Below are positions 17,896 through 25,195 of a stretch of 64,000 nucleotides of DNA, one piece after another (the stretch's first letter is position 1; the number at the start of each line of letters is the position of its first letter). A program made the translations under genes and the position numbers. The notes under the pieces are model-generated. The model did no database searches and had not been told where the DNA came from. It saw only the letters and a list, made by a program, of their open reading frames with translations. Source of the DNA: Paenibacillus profundus (GTDB lineage: Bacteria > Bacillota > Bacilli > Paenibacillales > Paenibacillaceae); contig NZ_JAJNBZ010000002.1 of the NCBI RefSeq assembly GCF_021369635.1, positions 62,001 to 126,000 on the forward strand, given 5' to 3'.

Positions 17896-18162
17896 TCATG
17901 TCTCTACTGCTCCTGGTGTATCCCGTACAGTGATCGTTTCACACCAATACGAATCATATTTTATAAGCTCTAATAATTCTAACTTTATACTTTGTATCGC
18001 ATCTTCATTAGGCATTTTTATGAACTTGCTCAAATATATAATATCCTTTTCAAAATAGTAAAGTAGTTGCGTAATCGCCTCTTTATTGTTTTGTCTGGCT
18101 AATAATAATAGTTCTACAAACTCATCTTCTGATAGAGATACTTGAGACATTTTTTCTTCCAT
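17896..18162 (-). CDS. RsoA-like co-sigma factor (sigma-70 region 2-type)
   Basis: An 88-residue protein whose segment EDEFVELLLLARQNNKEAIT, then YFEKDIIYLSKFI, then NEDAIQSIKLELLELI follows the pattern of sigma-70 regions 1.2-2.2, which bind the core polymerase clamp. Nothing resembling regions 3 or 4 is present. AGGCGGTGAG precedes the ATG. It overlaps the end of the SigO-like gene by 49 bases, so the two are translationally coupled. This matches the RsoA partner of the two-subunit B. subtilis SigO-RsoA factor in size, content and position. The assignment is from pattern reading and operon context. Confidence 0.65.
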   Translation of the reverse strand: MEEKMSQVSLSEDEFVELLLLARQNNKEAITQLLYYFEKDIIYLSKFIKMPNEDAIQSIKLELLELIKYDSYWCETITVRDTPGAVET

Positions 18163-18467
18163 TTGCTCACCGCCTGTTGGCTTATATTCATTTCTTTTGC
18201 TACTTGAGTTTCTGACTTATCTTCAACAAAAATTTTATAAATTACTTGTCTACCAGTATCAAATGGAATCGTATTTACGAGATCCATAACATGTATATGG
18301 CTTTCAGTATAATAATCACGGCAAGGAACCGTTGAATACAAATAGTCATTTAATACTGTTTCTCGCTTACCTCTTACCTTGGCATGATATTCCAATCGCC
18401 AAGCAATTCTTTTTAATTTTTTTTGATAATAGTCAATTACAGATACGTTTTTATTCTTCTCTCTCAA
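18114..18467 (-). CDS. SigO-like sigma factor subunit (region 4 only)
   Basis: From TTG 18467, about 7 bases after a run of G, the product has 117 residues. Its C terminus carries a region-4 helix-turn-helix: GRQVIYKIFVEDKSETQVAK followed by EMNISQQAVSKWKKKC. The N-terminal half (LKRIAWRLEYHAKVRGKRE) lacks a recognisable region 2, which the overlapping downstream gene appears to supply. A longer frame from ATG 18533 is rejected because that codon lies in the promoter -35-like element. The divergent YvrJ-like gene strengthens the SigO reading. In B. subtilis this factor controls oxdC, yvrJ and itself; here no oxdC is visible. Confidence 0.65.
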   Translation of the reverse strand: MREKNKNVSVIDYYQKKLKRIAWRLEYHAKVRGKRETVLNDYLYSTVPCRDYYTESHIHVMDLVNTIPFDTGRQVIYKIFVEDKSETQVAKEMNISQQAVSKWKKKCLKYLYQKMSL

Positions 18468-18502
18468 CCAATTCCCCCCCCCTAAAAATATATAGTCTTT
18501 AA

Positions 18503-18535
18503 ATATAAGGAAATTGTGGTAAGTAAAACACAACC
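18503..18535 (-). promoter_or_regulatory. Candidate SigO-type promoter of the sigma operon
   Basis: On the minus strand GGTTGT (18535-18530), an 18-base spacer and TCCTTATAT (18511-18503). The same two elements with exactly 18 bases between them precede the gene at 18964, and a variant precedes 18652. It lies about 36 bases before the chosen TTG start. The assignment to the local sigma factor is inference. Confidence 0.5.
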
Positions 18536-18596
18536 GTAGAACACATGTTCTTATATTATAGTCTCTTATGGTTTATTTTGCTAGTTAAACAAATTG

Positions 18597-18629
18597 AATT
18601 GTAATATAGCTCTTAATTCTTCCTTGTAT
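18597..18629 (+). promoter_or_regulatory. Weaker SigO-type promoter match before YvrJ-like gene
   Basis: AATTGT (18597-18602), 18 bases, then TCCTTGTAT (18621-18629). It differs from the other two sites at the first two bases and one base of the second element. The predicted start of transcription would lie at the ribosome site itself, which weakens the call. Confidence 0.35.
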
Positions 18630-18651
18630 TTATAAGGAGGTGGATATTTCT

Positions 18652-18810
18652 ATGGAAGCAGTGGACATGATAACTAATCTTGGCTTTCCAGTCGTACTAA
18701 GCTTTATTTTATTGCGGTATATCTTACAAACTATCGGTGAAAAATTTGACAATCTCGAAGAGACAATAAAAAAGCTGATTACTGCAATAGAAAAAATAAA
18801 CACAAATTAA
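18652..18810 (+). CDS. YvrJ-like small membrane peptide
   Basis: A 52-residue peptide, MEAVDMITNLGFPVVLSFIL followed by a single membrane helix and a charged coiled tail (KFDNLEETIKKLITAIEKI). The NLGFPVVLSFILL motif is that of the YvrJ family and resembles BhlA/UviB holin-like peptides. In B. subtilis yvrJ is a target of SigO-RsoA and lies beside their genes, as here (divergent, 184 bases apart). AAGGAGGTGG precedes the ATG. Function in the family is unknown; membrane localisation is clear from sequence. Confidence 0.75.
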   Translation: MEAVDMITNLGFPVVLSFILLRYILQTIGEKFDNLEETIKKLITAIEKINTN

Positions 18811-18814
18811 CCCG

Positions 18815-18852
18815 AAAAAGTCTGTTCGATTTTACGAACAGACTTTTTTTAT
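18815..18852 (+). terminator. Terminator after YvrJ-like gene
   Basis: AAAAAGTCTGTTCG and CGAACAGACTTTTTTT form a perfect stem with a short ATTTTA loop and a long T tail. It separates the YvrJ-like gene from the next one, which therefore needs its own promoter. Confidence 0.9.
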
Positions 18853-18858
18853 CACTAA

Positions 18859-18891
18859 GGTTGTATTTTTCCTAGTGCCATCTCCTTATAT
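18859..18891 (+). promoter_or_regulatory. Candidate SigO-type promoter of the 153-residue protein gene
   Basis: GGTTGT (18859-18864), an 18-base spacer, TCCTTATAT (18883-18891). Both elements and the spacing are identical to the site before the SigO-like operon. It starts 7 bases after a terminator and ends 72 bases before the ATG. No good sigma-A promoter is apparent in the same interval. Confidence 0.5.
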
Positions 18892-18963
18892 AGTGTGAAG
18901 GGAAAAATTCATCGATGAAGCAAATTTCTTGATTCACAATAAAACAATTAGGAGGAATTTTGT

Positions 18964-19425
18964 ATGGAAGTTAGAGAGTATCCAAAAACACTTGAATTAA
19001 ATTTGAATCAGGTCTTAGACCTCATGGGCGCGCAACGAACTATTTACCTCGATGGATTTGGAAAAAATACAAGTACTGGCGCTTTGACCAATAAATTAGG
19101 TGAGTTCTCCACTGCCATGGGAATACTATTTTCAGCTGCCAGTGGTGCCGGTGCTACCGCTGGAGGCTGGGCAGCAACTATTATTGGTCTTGTCGCGGGA
19201 ATTGGTTCTGGTGCTCCTACACTTGAGAACTACGTTAAAAATGGATCTTTCTACCTAACTGGAGTTACTGATTTCATGCGTAAAAATACACAATATGATC
19301 GTATTCGAGTGGAAGTACCAATGATTGAGTATAACACTGTTGATGGTTATGTTCGATTTGTTATTGGAGAGGGCCAAACCACTGGGGTTCATTATCGCGG
19401 TGGGGATTGGGTTACTGATCAATAA
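18964..19425 (+). CDS. Unknown 153-residue protein, putative output of the split sigma factor
   Basis: Not recognised. The first about 60 residues are polar (TLELNLNQVLDLMGAQRTIY). A Gly/Ala-rich hydrophobic stretch follows at about 58-85 (SAASGAGATAGGWAATIIGL, then VAGIGSG), and the C-terminal half is beta-like with Gly and Tyr. No signal peptide is evident. The central stretch could insert into membranes, as in some toxins, bacteriocins or holin-like proteins. GGAGGAATTTT precedes the ATG and a strong terminator follows. It has its own promoter matching that of the SigO-like operon. A secreted or membrane-active role is speculation. Confidence 0.7.
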   Translation: MEVREYPKTLELNLNQVLDLMGAQRTIYLDGFGKNTSTGALTNKLGEFSTAMGILFSAASGAGATAGGWAATIIGLVAGIGSGAPTLENYVKNGSFYLTGVTDFMRKNTQYDRIRVEVPMIEYNTVDGYVRFVIGEGQTTGVHYRGGDWVTDQ

Positions 19426-19433
19426 TTTTCAGA

Positions 19434-19478
19434 TAGAACAGTAAGAGATGACCTCCTGTTGTCTCTTACTGTTCTTTT
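19434..19478. terminator. Bidirectional terminator between convergent genes
   Basis: AGAACAGTAAGAGA and TCTCTTACTGTTCT form a 14-bp perfect stem. The T-rich continuation serves the plus-strand gene ending at 19425; the hairpin also lies just past the minus-strand gene ending at 19484. Confidence 0.85.
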
Positions 19479-19483
19479 CTTTA

Positions 19484-19966
19484 TCACTTCAGCTTAACTA
19501 AAAATGGATCGAGAAATTCTAACTTATCAAGCCTGAATTCATTTGTAATTTTGTATGAATAATTATCCTTTTTTTCGTAATCATGCAGTAATATTTCCTC
19601 ACTGGAAATAATAAAGGACAAAGATAGCTTTTGGTCTTTTCCTCCAATGGTAAATTGATATGTTGGATATTCAGGAAAACCACGGGAAGAAGAATCACTC
19701 CTTACTTGGATTTCAGGAAGTGATTTCATGACGAACTCTATGTCTTTTTTATCGGTAAAGCGAATATCACTATAGTCTTTTCTCTCTGCTGACATGGTCT
19801 TTTGTATAAAAATAGACTCAATTTCGTTTTCCTTAAAATGCTCCCGAAGTAAATCGTTAAATGAAAAAGGCGTCCGTGTATTGTTTGAATTATAAAGAAA
19901 AATTCCTATTACACTAATAATCAATATACCGGCAATGATAAAAATAGGTTTCTTCAATTTTGACAT
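19484..19966 (-). CDS. Small membrane-anchored protein, paralog of 3966-4424
   Basis: A 160-residue protein with an N-terminal membrane helix (about 7-24) and a hydrophilic outside domain. The ATG at 19966 (MSKLKKPIFIIAG) is chosen because AGGAGGGG lies 5 bases upstream; a longer frame to 20092 has no such signal. TDKKDIEFVMKSLPEI and FRLDKLEFLDPFL align with KDKKDINRILEILSEM and FDLDKIKDILNKV of the protein at 3966-4424. Family not recognised. Its promoter region does not carry the GGTTGT-N18-TCCTTATAT motif. Confidence 0.7.
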   Translation of the reverse strand: MSKLKKPIFIIAGILIISVIGIFLYNSNNTRTPFSFNDLLREHFKENEIESIFIQKTMSAERKDYSDIRFTDKKDIEFVMKSLPEIQVRSDSSSRGFPEYPTYQFTIGGKDQKLSLSFIISSEEILLHDYEKKDNYSYKITNEFRLDKLEFLDPFLVKLK

Positions 19967-20260
19967 TATGCCCCTCCTTTTTAATACAAAATATACGACT
20001 ACATACATTTTACCAAAAATATATATTGCAGAACCACTTAAAGTCCTATTGGTCATATTGATCCCCAATTGGTTAACCTTTATCAGGTGCATATATACAC
20101 AAAATTCTGGATTTGGTGAAATAGTCCGGCCCCTCTACCGCCTTATTCGCGCAAATTCAGCCGTAAGCGGCGATTTTCCTTCCGTGGAACATTGCAAAAA
20201 ACGGGAGATTCGCCTCATTTCCGATCTCCCGTTTACTCCATATTGCTTCGATTTTCATAC
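19967..20260. other. Intergenic stretch
   Basis: Upstream region of the minus-strand gene at 19484-19966 and the terminator of the gene at 20261-20482. No gene is supported here. Confidence 0.5.
20195..20235 (-). terminator. Terminator of the 73-residue protein gene
   Basis: AAACGGGAGAT and ATCTCCCGTTT flank a 14-base loop. On the minus strand the stem runs into TTTTTTG. Confidence 0.85.
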
Positions 20261-20482
20261 CTAGAATCTTCCCTCAATAAACGATATAACTTCTTCCGCT
20301 GACTCCACATAATCGGAAACGAGACAGATCATCAGTGCATACTTCCCTACTTTATATTCCTTTTCGGTCACTCGATTCACTTCGTAACGATCATCCATGC
20401 CAGCAGCCACCCCGCCGAACGTCACGCGGTCCACTACATCCATGAGACGGATTGTCTCCTTTTGCACGTCGTTCAGTAGCAT
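20261..20482 (-). CDS. Conserved-looking hypothetical protein, 73 residues
   Basis: A small, mostly hydrophilic protein (MLLNDVQKETIRLMDVVDRV, ending SAEEVISFIEGRF). GGGGG lies about 8 bases before the ATG and a strong terminator is downstream, which supports a real monocistronic gene. The family is not recognised. No membrane segment or signal peptide is seen. Confidence 0.6.
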   Translation of the reverse strand: MLLNDVQKETIRLMDVVDRVTFGGVAAGMDDRYEVNRVTEKEYKVGKYALMICLVSDYVESAEEVISFIEGRF

Positions 20483-20639
20483 CTTTGTACCCCCTTTTTG
20501 TCCAGGAGTATTATTCCCGGCCGATTCGTTTTTCCAGAAAAATGAAAAAGAAATCGAAGCGCAAAAAGCGCTCCGGCCGCCATCGCAAAGGTCAAAGAAA
20601 GAGTAAAGGTGTTAGCGGCACCTTTCCCCATCCAATATT

Positions 20640-20826
20640 TTACCACATTTGTCCCTTGCGATATCTATAATTTCCAGAACCTCGTTTTTCGTATTCTGTA
20701 GACAAAACAGACAATATTTCTTCTTGAGTTAGATGGCCTGGTAATGATAGTTGAGAACCAATCTGATAATTATCTGCGTATAGCGGCAAGTCTGTTAATA
20801 TTGTCTTTCACTATCAGTTTTTTCAT
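20640..20826 (-). pseudogene. Small gene with a single frameshift
   Basis: GAGGAGG precedes an ATG at 20826 that opens MKKLIVKDNI. The frame then ends early, but the next frame continues TDLPLYADNYQIGSQLSLPG and HLTQEEILSVLSTEYEKRGS to a stop at 20640. Removing one base in ATTAACA (about 20796) gives a continuous product of about 61 residues. Family not recognised. A sequencing error cannot be excluded. Confidence 0.5.
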
Positions 20827-20924
20827 ATATCCTCCTCGGAATACAAAATTGTATTACAGTCTAACAGTCATGTCATGCAGTCTAATTCACTCCTGCTGAA
20901 ACCAACCGAACACCTCGGGAACTG

Positions 20925-21197
20925 TCAATCCTTTAGGTAATCCGATAGAACTTCCCTTACTTCTTTGGGAGAAGCAATCTGCTGATATTGCTGCAGCGTC
21001 GCCTTCAGGCGTTGCTTGAGGAGCAATTCGGCATAGCTGGTTTCGGACACACGTTCCAGCAACTGCCGAACCACTTCACGCATAATCGCCGTTCGTGTAA
21101 CGCCCTTGATCCCAAATTGCATGACACAGAGATCTAACTTTTCAACAGCCGGCACGCTAAGGTTAATACGAATAGATTCCGATTCCTCCGGCCGCAC
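20925..21197 (-). CDS. Ribbon-helix-helix-like small protein, possibly truncated
   Basis: A 90-residue product. SIRINLSVPAVEKLDLC followed by VTRTAIMREVVRQLLERV has the strand-helix-helix pattern of CopG/RHH proteins, and the rest is predicted helical (VSETSYAELLLKQRLKATLQ). The GTG start lacks a ribosome site and the frame stays open upstream, so the gene may have lost its true start at the island boundary. DNA-binding or plasmid-maintenance function is only a possibility. Confidence 0.45.
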   Translation of the reverse strand: MRPEESESIRINLSVPAVEKLDLCVMQFGIKGVTRTAIMREVVRQLLERVSETSYAELLLKQRLKATLQQYQQIASPKEVREVLSDYLKD

Positions 21198-21207
21198 TTG
21201 ACGGCCA

Positions 21208-21225
21208 CGTTGCCTACAGGCAACG
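21208..21225. repeat. Short hairpin at the island edge
   Basis: CGTTGCC and GGCAACG flank TACA. It lies between the RHH-like gene and the mgtC C-terminal fragment and may be an operator or part of the junction. Confidence 0.4.
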
Positions 21226-21229
21226 TAAA

Positions 21230-21883
21230 ATGGTTCAAAATGAACTCTTCAATGGCAAAGTTCCGTTCCCGATGTCCGAACCATTGATCCAGCACGTCAC
21301 GAGTTCCACGTTCAAAATAATAAGAGGCATGGATCCGTTCTTTAACACCTTCGTCGATGAACCAAATGTCCGTCTCGATCCGGCTCGTCTTGCTGCGCAG
21401 GTCATTAGCGGCATCGGGTTTCTCGGCGCTGGAACGATCATTCGTACAGGAACCTCGGTAAAAGGGTTGACGACAGCGGCAACGCTCTGGGTGATGGCCG
21501 CGATTGGCTTGGCGGTGGGAGCGGGATTTTATTTTCCGGCAATTTTGACGTGTGGGCTCGTCTTTGTCTCCTTACAAGTGCTGAACAAGGTAGAACTTCG
21601 GTATCTCGTGGCGAATAAAGCCCATTCGGTCCACATTATTTCTGCTGGCGGCACCGAGACGCTAGGCACGATATCGGAGCAATTGCTCGGCGAACGGATA
21701 GAGATTAAGAAGTTGAACGTAGAAGATGGCACAGTGGACGCCGCTGCAGCGCGGGAAGAGATAGAGTCGCTGCCGCCGTTGCACATTACGATGACGGTCG
21801 TGCTTCCTAAGCAAACTCCGATTTGCAAGTTCGTCGAACGGCTGAAAGCGATACCGAGTGTGAAGGCGGTCAAGGTCGATTGA
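21230..21883 (+). pseudogene. C-terminal fragment of an MgtC/SapB-family gene
   Basis: From about 21336 the frame encodes the second half of MgtC: LDPARLAAQVISGIGFLGAG, then TIIRTGTSVKGLTTAATLWV, followed by the C-terminal ACT-like domain ending IPSVKAVKVD. The N-terminal membrane helices with GGIIGFERE are absent; a fragment with them lies at 11384-11599 on the same strand. The first about 35 codons look unrelated to MgtC. The boundary regions of the two fragments (FSRFTEEPV and FNTFVDEPNV) resemble each other but are not identical. Confidence 0.75.
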
Positions 21884-21966
21884 ACAAATGATGAGGAGAG
21901 TGGGAGTGGGAGGATTCGATGCAGGTGTTCGTGATCGATTGATTGAATTGCAATGGTAATGCGACA

Positions 21967-21996
21967 AGACGCCGGGAGTATCGGATCTCGGCGTCT
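21967..21996. terminator. Terminator-like hairpin between mgtC fragment and lacI-type gene
   Basis: AGACGCCGGGA (21967-21977) pairs with TCTCGGCGTCT (21986-21996), with one mismatch and an 8-nt loop. It lies between two convergent genes. Confidence 0.65.
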
Positions 21997-22005
21997 ATTC
22001 CTATA

Positions 22006-23049
22006 TTAGGCCTTTGATAGACGGCTTCTTCGCTGTGTGGATTGGCGCACGATGAGCTCTGAAGGCAGAGTGACCGTTTTATTTTTGTTAATGCGCTCGG
22101 GGTCGTCCAGCAGCTCGATTAGCATTTCAAGCGCCTCTAACCCGAGGTGTTCTCCTCGAATGGTGGTACAGCTAATCGATGGCGATATTTTATTGAGGAA
22201 TGCGGCGTCATTGAAGCCAATAATACCGACATCTTCCGGCACGCGCAAGTTGCGATCGCGGCAATATTTCAGCACACCGAGCGCCATGACACTATCGGCT
22301 GCGATGATTGCATCAAATGCTCTGCCGTCAGAATTGTACTGGTCCAGCGCCTCCATCATGTGCGATTCTTCCGAACCGAACAAGATAACGTTGTCGTCGC
22401 CAGCCTCCAAGCCATTGTTATGCAGTGCCTGCTTATATCCCGCAATCCGATCGCGCACAACATCCAGATCTAAGCTTTCAGTCAAAAACAAAATGTGTCG
22501 GTATCCTTCATCAATTAAATGCTGCGCGGTTACATATCCGTCACGGAAATTATCGCTATGGATACAAAAGATGTTGTGTTGCAGACTGCGGCCGATCATG
22601 ACAAACGGAACGGAATGCTTCTGCAGGTTTTGAATGAGTGTGCTTTTATCTGCTGATAGCACTCCCGACAAAATAAAACCGTCCACTCTTTTATCTTTAT
22701 ACAATTTCAAACATTTTTCGACCTGTTGCTCAACAGAACGAAATGTGGAAATTTGCAAGTCGTATCCGTATTTTTGGGTAGCGTTGGATAAGCCTAGGAG
22801 CACATTGGCATAGTATGGATTTCCGAAAATTTCACTGGGATCACGTGCGATCGTATAGCACACGGTTCGAGGTCCGGCTGCCGGGAACCTCTGCTGTGTA
22901 TTTTGATTGGGTACGTATCCGAGCTCCTGTATCGCTTTTGCCACTTTTTCGTTCACTTCGGAGGATGTGTTCCCCTTGCCCGTAAGCACCCGCGATACGG
23001 TCGCTGGTGACACACCTGCTACACGTGCTATATCTCTCACAGTTGGCAA
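22006..23049 (-). CDS. LacI/GalR-family regulator, paralog of 5337-6371
   Basis: A 347-residue regulator with the helix-turn-helix VRDIARVAGVSPATVSRVLTG at the N terminus and a sugar-binding sensor domain. TTG start; GGAGGTGG lies 4 bases upstream. It shares specific blocks with the LacI at 5337-6371 (TIAR, EIFGNPYY, VEQQVEKCLKLYK, VDGFILSGVLS, DVGIIGFNDA), so the two probably sense related ligands. It lies upstream of and convergent with nothing metabolic; the nearest transport operon starts at 24152. The target operon is not evident from position alone. Confidence 0.88.
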   Translation of the reverse strand: MPTVRDIARVAGVSPATVSRVLTGKGNTSSEVNEKVAKAIQELGYVPNQNTQQRFPAAGPRTVCYTIARDPSEIFGNPYYANVLLGLSNATQKYGYDLQISTFRSVEQQVEKCLKLYKDKRVDGFILSGVLSADKSTLIQNLQKHSVPFVMIGRSLQHNIFCIHSDNFRDGYVTAQHLIDEGYRHILFLTESLDLDVVRDRIAGYKQALHNNGLEAGDDNVILFGSEESHMMEALDQYNSDGRAFDAIIAADSVMALGVLKYCRDRNLRVPEDVGIIGFNDAAFLNKISPSISCTTIRGEHLGLEALEMLIELLDDPERINKNKTVTLPSELIVRQSTQRRSRLSKA

Positions 23050-23164
23050 GTTCCCACCTCCTATTCTTCACGGAATTATCGTTGAAGCATCACTATTATT
23101 TAATCATATATTGTAATACGGTGAAAGCGTATGGAAGGTCCATTGATATTTCAGCATACAGTCA

Positions 23165-23209
23165 AACAAAAAGCTGCCGTCTGCGATAATACGCAACACG
23201 AGCAGCTTA
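23165..23209 (-). terminator. clpP terminator
   Basis: AAGCTGCCGTCTGCG and CGCAACACGAGCAGCTT pair with two mismatches. On the minus strand the hairpin ends in TTTTTG, 46 bases past the clpP stop. Confidence 0.8.
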
Positions 23210-23254
23210 TTTATGTTATTTTGCTGTGATGAAAGATGAAGCTAATGTGAAAGA

Positions 23255-23836
23255 TTAGATCTTCTCGAGCACTTTATCTACTAGACCGTACTCTAACGCT
23301 TCCTCCGCCGACATGAAGTAATCGCGATCCGTATCTTTTTCAATCCGTTCGAGAGGCTGTCCCGTGCGATCGGCCAAAATATGATTCAGCTTGTCGCGCA
23401 TCTTCAGGATGCGGCGCGCCCGGATTTCGATATCCGTCGCTTGCCCTTCGGCACCGCCGAGCGGTTGGTGAATCATAATTTCACTATTCGGCAGCGCGAA
23501 CCGCTTGCCTTTCGCTCCGGCATTCAGCAAGAATGCGCCCATCGAAGCGGCCATACCTACGCAAATCGTAGACACGTCCGGCTTAATATGCTGCATCGTA
23601 TCGAAGATGGCCATGCCGGCCGTGATGGATCCGCCTGGACTGTTGATATACAGATGAATGTCTTTCTCCGGGTCGTCAGCAGCCAAGAAGAGCAGCTGTG
23701 CGATAATCGAATTCGCTACTACGTCATTGACTTGAGTTCCGAGAAAGATAATGCGGTCTTTCAGCAGTCTGGAATAAATGTCATAGGATCGTTCTCCTCG
23801 ATTCGTCTGTTCGACAACTACAGGAACGTAACTCAC
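23255..23836 (-). CDS. clpP: ATP-dependent Clp protease proteolytic subunit ClpP
   Basis: A 193-residue ClpP of normal length. The catalytic triad is Ser98 (GMAASMGA), His123 ([10 protein letters not shown]) and Asp172 (DTDRDYFM). It forms the tetradecameric protease barrel that works with ClpX and ClpC-type unfoldases in the cytoplasm for protein quality control and regulated proteolysis. GAGGAGGGATT lies before the GTG start. A CtsR operator lies upstream at 23954-23970, so heat-shock control by CtsR is expected. The neighbours are not functionally related. Confidence 0.97.
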   Translation of the reverse strand: MSYVPVVVEQTNRGERSYDIYSRLLKDRIIFLGTQVNDVVANSIIAQLLFLAADDPEKDIHLYINSPGGSITAGMAIFDTMQHIKPDVSTICVGMAASMGAFLLNAGAKGKRFALPNSEIMIHQPLGGAEGQATDIEIRARRILKMRDKLNHILADRTGQPLERIEKDTDRDYFMSAEEALEYGLVDKVLEKI

Positions 23837-24151
23837 GATAATCCCTCCTCAGCTTCCTTAACTAGAATATTAACCAAATCCTGGACCGTTAAACGTAAGT
23901 CGGGTCCAATGAATCATGAACTATAGCCATATCATAACGAATTTTTTTTAAAAAGTCAAAGATGGTCAAACTATTTTTTTTGTTTACGAAACAGGGACAA
24001 ATGTGTTCCTATTAAAAAAAAAGACATGCCGCTTATGTTATCATTTTTTGCAGCTGTAATTGTATGGGTACAAAAAATGAGCATCAAAAAGTGAACGTTT
24101 CCATGCCATGAGCTTGTGACCTAGAATGGGGACACAAAGGAGGTGACGTCA
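23837..24151. other. Divergent control region of clpP and the LplB-like operon
   Basis: About 315 bases with the clpP promoter and CtsR box on one side and the ribosome site of the transporter operon on the other. No gene is visible. Confidence 0.6.
23954..23970. promoter_or_regulatory. CtsR operator (class III heat shock)
   Basis: AGTCAAA-GAT-GGTCAAA matches the tandem heptad consensus (A/G)GTCAAANAN(A/G)GTCAAA of the CtsR repressor. It lies about 120 bases upstream of the clpP start, consistent with CtsR control of clpP. Confidence 0.85.
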
Positions 24152-25111
24152 ATGTCAGCAAGAGCATCCTCTTACACTCCGGACATTCAGGCAAGAGGGA
24201 ACGGAATATGGAGCCGCATATGGAAGGTGTTTTGGAACGAGAGGTTTTTGTGGCTGATGGCGCTGCCAGGCCTATTGTTTTTTGTTGTGTATAAGTATCT
24301 TCCGATGCTTGGTGTAGTAATCGCCTTTAAGGATTACAATTTGATGCTTGGCATTTGGGACAGCAAGTGGGTGGGCCTGAAGCATTTTTACCGCATATTC
24401 GAAAATCCGGATATCGGCCGCATTTTTTTGAATACTCTCATTATTAGCTTCTATCAAATTGTATTCGCTTTCACGATTCCGATCTTCTTGGCGATTATGA
24501 TTCATGAAGTATCCAAAAGGTCGTTCAAGCGCGTGCTGCAGACCGTCTTCTATATGCCTCACTTCCTGTCTTGGGTTGTCGTGGCCGGTATCTTCTACCT
24601 GATGTTCCAAAGCGACGGTGCCGTGAACAACATGTTGCTGGATATGGGGTTGTCGAAAATCGATATTTTGTCCAATTCGGACAACTTCCGGTTCATGCTG
24701 GTGCTGCAGGTCATCTGGAAGGAGTCGGGCTGGGGCACGATCATTTACTTAGCGGCGCTCTCCAGCATCGATATGGAGCTGTATGAAGCGGCGAAGATGG
24801 ATGGTGCCGGACGGCTGCGCCAGATATGGAACATCACGTTGCCGGGCATACGCAGCACGATTGTTGTCCTGTTCATTTTGCGGCTGGGCAGTGTGTTGGA
24901 TGTCGGCTTCGAGCAAATCTTCCTGATGCTGAACCCGTCCGTCAGGGACGTCGGGGAAGTCATCGAGACGTATGTGTATCAAGCGGGGGTCGTCAACGGC
25001 AATTTCAGCTTCTCGACGGCGGTCGGGCTGCTGAAAGGCTTGATTGGGCTGATTATGATTTTCGGCGCCAACAAGCTGGCGAAACGCATGGGGGAGCGCG
25101 GCGTATTCTAA
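24152..25111 (+). CDS. Carbohydrate ABC transporter permease, LplB-like
   Basis: A 319-residue permease. The ATG at 24152 is used because AAAGGAGGTGA lies just upstream. The N-terminal LPGLLFFVVYKYLPMLGVVIAFKDYN is characteristic of the LplB/YtePQ subfamily, and the EAA loop is EAAKMDGAGRLRQI. It pairs with the LplC-like permease at 26813. It should import complex or uronate-containing oligosaccharides, given the lyase gene at 30303. No ATPase is encoded locally. Confidence 0.88.
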   Translation: MSARASSYTPDIQARGNGIWSRIWKVFWNERFLWLMALPGLLFFVVYKYLPMLGVVIAFKDYNLMLGIWDSKWVGLKHFYRIFENPDIGRIFLNTLIISFYQIVFAFTIPIFLAIMIHEVSKRSFKRVLQTVFYMPHFLSWVVVAGIFYLMFQSDGAVNNMLLDMGLSKIDILSNSDNFRFMLVLQVIWKESGWGTIIYLAALSSIDMELYEAAKMDGAGRLRQIWNITLPGIRSTIVVLFILRLGSVLDVGFEQIFLMLNPSVRDVGEVIETYVYQAGVVNGNFSFSTAVGLLKGLIGLIMIFGANKLAKRMGERGVF

Positions 25112-25131
25112 AATCGGTTGCTTCCGCAATT

Positions 25132-25145
25132 TGTAAGTGCTTACA
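25132..25145 (+). promoter_or_regulatory. cre-like palindrome in the transporter operon
   Basis: TGTAAGTGCTTACA is a perfect palindrome except the central TG, and differs at one base from the ideal cre TGTAAGCGCTTACA. It lies 50 bases before the solute-binding protein start. It could bind CcpA, or another LacI-family protein since the central CG is altered. Confidence 0.5.
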
Positions 25146-25195
25146 TCATAGAATGCCCATCATGATTCAACAATGAACCTAGGGAGGATGTAATC

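Noticed and set aside
18468-18533. Longer SigO-like start at ATG 18533
   Set aside because: That codon lies in the GGTTGT promoter element, and no ribosome site precedes it, while TTG 18467 follows a G-rich site.
20452-20670. Basic plus-strand frame with MKKKSKRKKRSGRHRKG
   Set aside because: No ribosome site; it runs opposite a better supported minus-strand gene remnant.
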